A stretch of DNA of 5,396 bases, from positions 1 through 5,396 of the forward strand of contig JAGQJJ010000329.1 of assembly GCA_020430675.1 (NCBI GenBank), in the 5' to 3' direction. Position numbers and translations under genes: made by a program. The stretch comes from Myxococcales bacterium. Lineage in GTDB: Bacteria > Myxococcota > Bradymonadia > UBA7976 > UBA1532. The notes beneath the pieces are model-generated. The model saw nothing but the letters and a program-made list of their open reading frames with translations, was not told where the DNA came from and did not search any database. Within the stretch, counting starts at the first letter, position 1. Each line of letters starts with the position of its first letter. This document shows, piece by piece, positions 4,989 to 5,396 of the stretch.

Positions 4989-5396
4989 ATGCAATCCACC
5001 CCGAAACCCGTCGATCGCGCCGAGGCGGTGGCCCTCTTCCGGGCCATGCTCCTCGGCGACGTGCTCGCCAGCGACCTCGGCCGCGGCGAGCTCGCCACCC
5101 GTCTGCGCGCCCTCAGCGAGCAGCGCTTCCGCCCGCCCGGCAGCGACACCACCCGCCGCTACGGCGTCTCCACCCTCGAGCGCTGGTACTACGCCTACTG
5201 CGCCGACGGCCTCGCCGGCCTGCGCCCCGCGCCCCGCAGCGATCGGGGCCACGCCAAGGCGCTCACGCCCGCCCAGCAGCAGCTCGTGCTCGACACCGCC
5301 GAGGCTCACCCCGACGCCTCGGCGGCGCTCATCCTGCGCACGCAGACCTGCCCTGTACCGGTCGGCTTGACCTGGCAGGCCAGCCGAACTTGCGGG
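4989..5396 (+). CDS. HTH/DDE transposase, N-terminal part (3' partial, possibly disrupted)
   Basis: An open frame of 136 codons runs from ATG 4989 to the window edge without a stop. The visible part matches, as I recall the family, the N-terminus of helix-turn-helix DDE (rve, IS481/Mu-like) transposases that follow DUF6431 genes. It contains AEAVALFRAMLLGDV (11-25), RGELATRLRALSEQRFRPPG (32-51), a helix-turn-helix reading RRYGVSTLERWYYAYCADGL (56-75) with GLRPAPRSDRG after it, and LTPAQQQLVL followed by HPDASAALILRT (107-118). The catalytic DDE domain would come later and is not in the window. After residue 118 (near 5343) the sequence QTCPVPVGLTWQASRTCG no longer resembles the expected continuation (ILRTLVADGRL-like), so the gene may be cut by another insertion, a rearrangement or an assembly join. 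A good GGAGG precedes the start. Confidence 0.75.
   Translation, partial: MQSTPKPVDRAEAVALFRAMLLGDVLASDLGRGELATRLRALSEQRFRPPGSDTTRRYGVSTLERWYYAYCADGLAGLRPAPRSDRGHAKALTPAQQQLVLDTAEAHPDASAALILRTQTCPVPVGLTWQASRTCG
5347..5383. repeat. Short inverted repeat and ACCGGT site at the suspected transposase break
   Basis: Just after the point where transposase similarity fades, CCTGCC (5347-5352) pairs with GGCAGG (5374-5379), and CTGG (5372-5375) with CCAG (5380-5383). The loop contains ACCGGTCGG (5357-5365), echoing the core of the repeats at 3601-3853. The arms are short and the echo may be chance; an element end is possible. Confidence 0.25.

Noticed and set aside
4193..5152. 319-codon minus-strand frame over the transposon genes
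   Set aside because: Antisense shadow; the plus strand carries recognisable zinc-ribbon and helix-turn-helix sequences.
4459..5370. 303-codon plus-strand frame across both transposon genes
   Set aside because: It is an out-of-frame shadow rich in proline, arginine and alanine that crosses the gap between two recognised genes.

Overview
This is a very GC-rich window with strong G/C bias at third codon positions. That, together with the gene types, suggests a high-GC bacterium with a large accessory genome. A myxobacterium-like (Myxococcota) origin is my best guess, but it is an inference: no rRNA or marker gene is present.

Left half (1-3390): a compact plus-strand operon of three genes, each joined to the next by an ATGA start/stop overlap. 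They are the C-terminal 239 codons of an unrecognised multi-pass membrane protein (5' end outside the window), a PAPS-dependent sulfotransferase of the Sulfotransferase_3 type (430 aa), and a cytochrome P450 (460 aa) with all the canonical motifs. The likely logic is oxidative tailoring followed by sulfation of a hydrophobic substrate, with the membrane protein as a possible partner in transport, synthesis or anchoring. The substrate is not visible in the sequence.

Middle (3391-4297): about 900 bases with no confident gene. It holds a coding-like minus-strand fragment abutting the P450 stop, a 20-bp operator-like palindrome containing a perfect TATAAT, and two clusters of 21/22-bp ACCGGT-centred repeats (3601-3664 and 3820-3853). 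A small minus-strand ORF (3591-3890) spans both repeat clusters. There is also a lower-GC patch with short repeats and what looks like a frameshifted small gene ending at 4255. The region reads as a mobile-element scar or landing zone.

Right end (4298-5396): the first two genes of a transposable element. The first encodes a zinc-ribbon protein resembling the DUF6431 accessory proteins that precede DDE transposases. A 70-base gap with several small inverted repeats follows. The second encodes the N-terminal part of a helix-turn-helix DDE (rve/IS481-Mu-like) transposase, which runs off the window and seems to lose family similarity about 50 bases before the edge. The periodic repeats at 3601-3853 are plausible transposase-binding sites for this or a related element. 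That link is the most interesting untested idea here.
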